Shown piece by piece: positions 63,534 through 64,000 of a stretch of 64,000 bases of DNA. The stretch comes from Actinomycetaceae bacterium (lineage in GTDB: Bacteria > Actinomycetota > Actinomycetes > Actinomycetales > Actinomycetaceae): positions 96,492-160,491 of the forward strand of contig JAUNVQ010000001.1 of NCBI GenBank assembly GCA_030540715.1, in the 5' to 3' direction. How positions within the stretch are numbered: position 1 is the stretch's first letter; every line of letters begins with the position of its first letter. The position numbers and the translations under genes were made by a program. The notes under the pieces were generated by a model. The model made no database searches, had not been told where the DNA came from, and saw nothing but the letters and a program-made list of their open reading frames with translations.

Positions 63534-64000
63534 ATGATCACCGATTTATTCGGCGCAACCTCGTATGGCCCACCGGTACCGAGAGTGCCGGTGGATATGC
63601 CAGTTGAGGTGTTCTCAAGTGCGTCAGTACCCGCATCGCGACCCACGTTTCGTGAGCTCTATGATATGTTACGAAAAGCTTTGCCCGCGGGAAACTGGTG
63701 GCCAGCCCAGTCCGACTTTGAAATAGTTGTTGGTGCGATTCTTACCCAAAATACGGCATGGACAAACGTTGAGCGCTCAATTGAACAGTTAAGAAAGGCC
63801 GGATTACTGGATGCTTCCACACTGTCCTGCCACGACCCAGCCGACATTGAGGCCCTGATTCGTCCATCAGGTTTTCAGAGGGCGAAGTCGCGCTACCTTA
63901 TCAATGCGGCCACGTGGTTTCTTTCTTCTCATGACGATGCAGCATCACTGGAGGATGACGACCTTCGTCACAGCTTACTAAAAGTTCGTGGTATTGGCCC
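63534..64000 (+). CDS. Endonuclease III-like HhH-GPD protein, 3' end outside window
   Basis: At least 155 codons are open to the window edge. It begins MITDLFGATSYGPPVP, then about 50 residues later FRELYDMLRKALP and DFEIVVGAILTQNTAWTNVERSIEQL (in parts), the N-terminal helices of the HhH-GPD fold (Nth/MutY superfamily), and ends in VRGIGP, the beginning of the helix-hairpin-helix. It would cut oxidised bases from DNA; catalytic Lys/Asp lie beyond the window. The N-terminal extension is longer than in E. coli Nth. ATG 63534, 10 nt after the PFL gene stop, has GGGGA upstream. Confidence 0.85.
   Translation, partial: MITDLFGATSYGPPVPRVPVDMPVEVFSSASVPASRPTFRELYDMLRKALPAGNWWPAQSDFEIVVGAILTQNTAWTNVERSIEQLRKAGLLDASTLSCHDPADIEALIRPSGFQRAKSRYLINAATWFLSSHDDAASLEDDDLRHSLLKVRGIG

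Noticed and set aside
1..64000. CRISPR arrays, insertion sequences, prophage, rRNA, 6C RNA or T-box elements
   Set aside because: No regularly spaced repeats, transposase, integrase, ribosomal RNA or recognisable RNA motif was found by reading both strands.

Overview
The window is a stretch of actinomycetotal (Actinobacteria) chromosome with moderate base composition, dense and almost wholly housekeeping. The assignment rests on gene content and order: a RamB-type regulator divergent from aceA-aceB, an IclR (LtbR-type) regulator divergent from leuCD followed by murA-plsC-gpsA-ddl, ssb-ettA-tesB, an orphan cysteine-free L32, gltX beside tRNA-Gln and tRNA-Glu, and a DipZ-type CcdA-thioredoxin fusion. 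The species is not identifiable by eye. There are no insertion sequences, CRISPR arrays, rRNA genes or phage genes.

Layout. 1-4669 (minus) is a nucleoside/deoxyribose salvage operon, deoC-cdd-deoA-deoD-pmmB, the last gene cut by the window edge. 4687-5310 is a DUF4126 membrane protein, divergent from a LacI regulator (5424). 6914-10133 (plus) holds an MFS carrier, a PI-PLC-X phosphodiesterase and an inositol-monophosphatase-family enzyme, possibly an inositol-phosphate module. 10426-12321 is the wreck of a lacto-/galacto-N-biose locus: the first ~95 codons of a GH112 phosphorylase followed by two frameshifted sugar ABC permeases. 13537-18206 is the glyoxylate shunt (aceB, aceA) and its divergent RamB-like regulator. 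18246-20353 is gltX, two tRNAs and a strong terminator. 20415-29734 is leucine synthesis and envelope precursors (ltbR, leuCD, murA, plsC, gpsA, ddl, an ATP-grasp ligase). 29838-34725 holds tRNA-His, an orphan DegT aminotransferase, ssb and ettA. 34937-39548 holds tesB, malQ and three PTS pieces (IIB, IIA, IIB) with no IIC. 40024-47482 holds an M20 amidohydrolase, an MHS-type carrier and the metallopeptidases PepN and PepO. 47656-53157 holds a Nei/Fpg glycosylase with a large insert, a probable DUF6308 coiled-coil protein, and a two-component system whose kinase carries two sensor modules in tandem. 53266-56646 holds cysE, cysK, a YigZ/IMPACT protein, rpmF and a PspC protein. 56704-64000 holds a phosphatidylcholine-synthase-like enzyme, an unknown membrane protein, dipZ, a frameshifted secreted protein, an ACT-domain protein with its UPF0210 (PFL) partner, and the start of an endonuclease III-like gene.

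Points worth attention: the decayed GH112/permease locus; the tandem-module histidine kinase whose 5' end also appears frameshifted; the MFS/PI-PLC/IMPase module; five genes with an ACAAT- or AGAAT-type hexamer exactly 6 nt before the ATG (likely leaderless promoters); and a perfect 9+4+9 palindrome in the aceA/ramB promoter region. Start codons were chosen by Shine-Dalgarno spacing, leaderless geometry and family length, so several differ from the longest reading frame.
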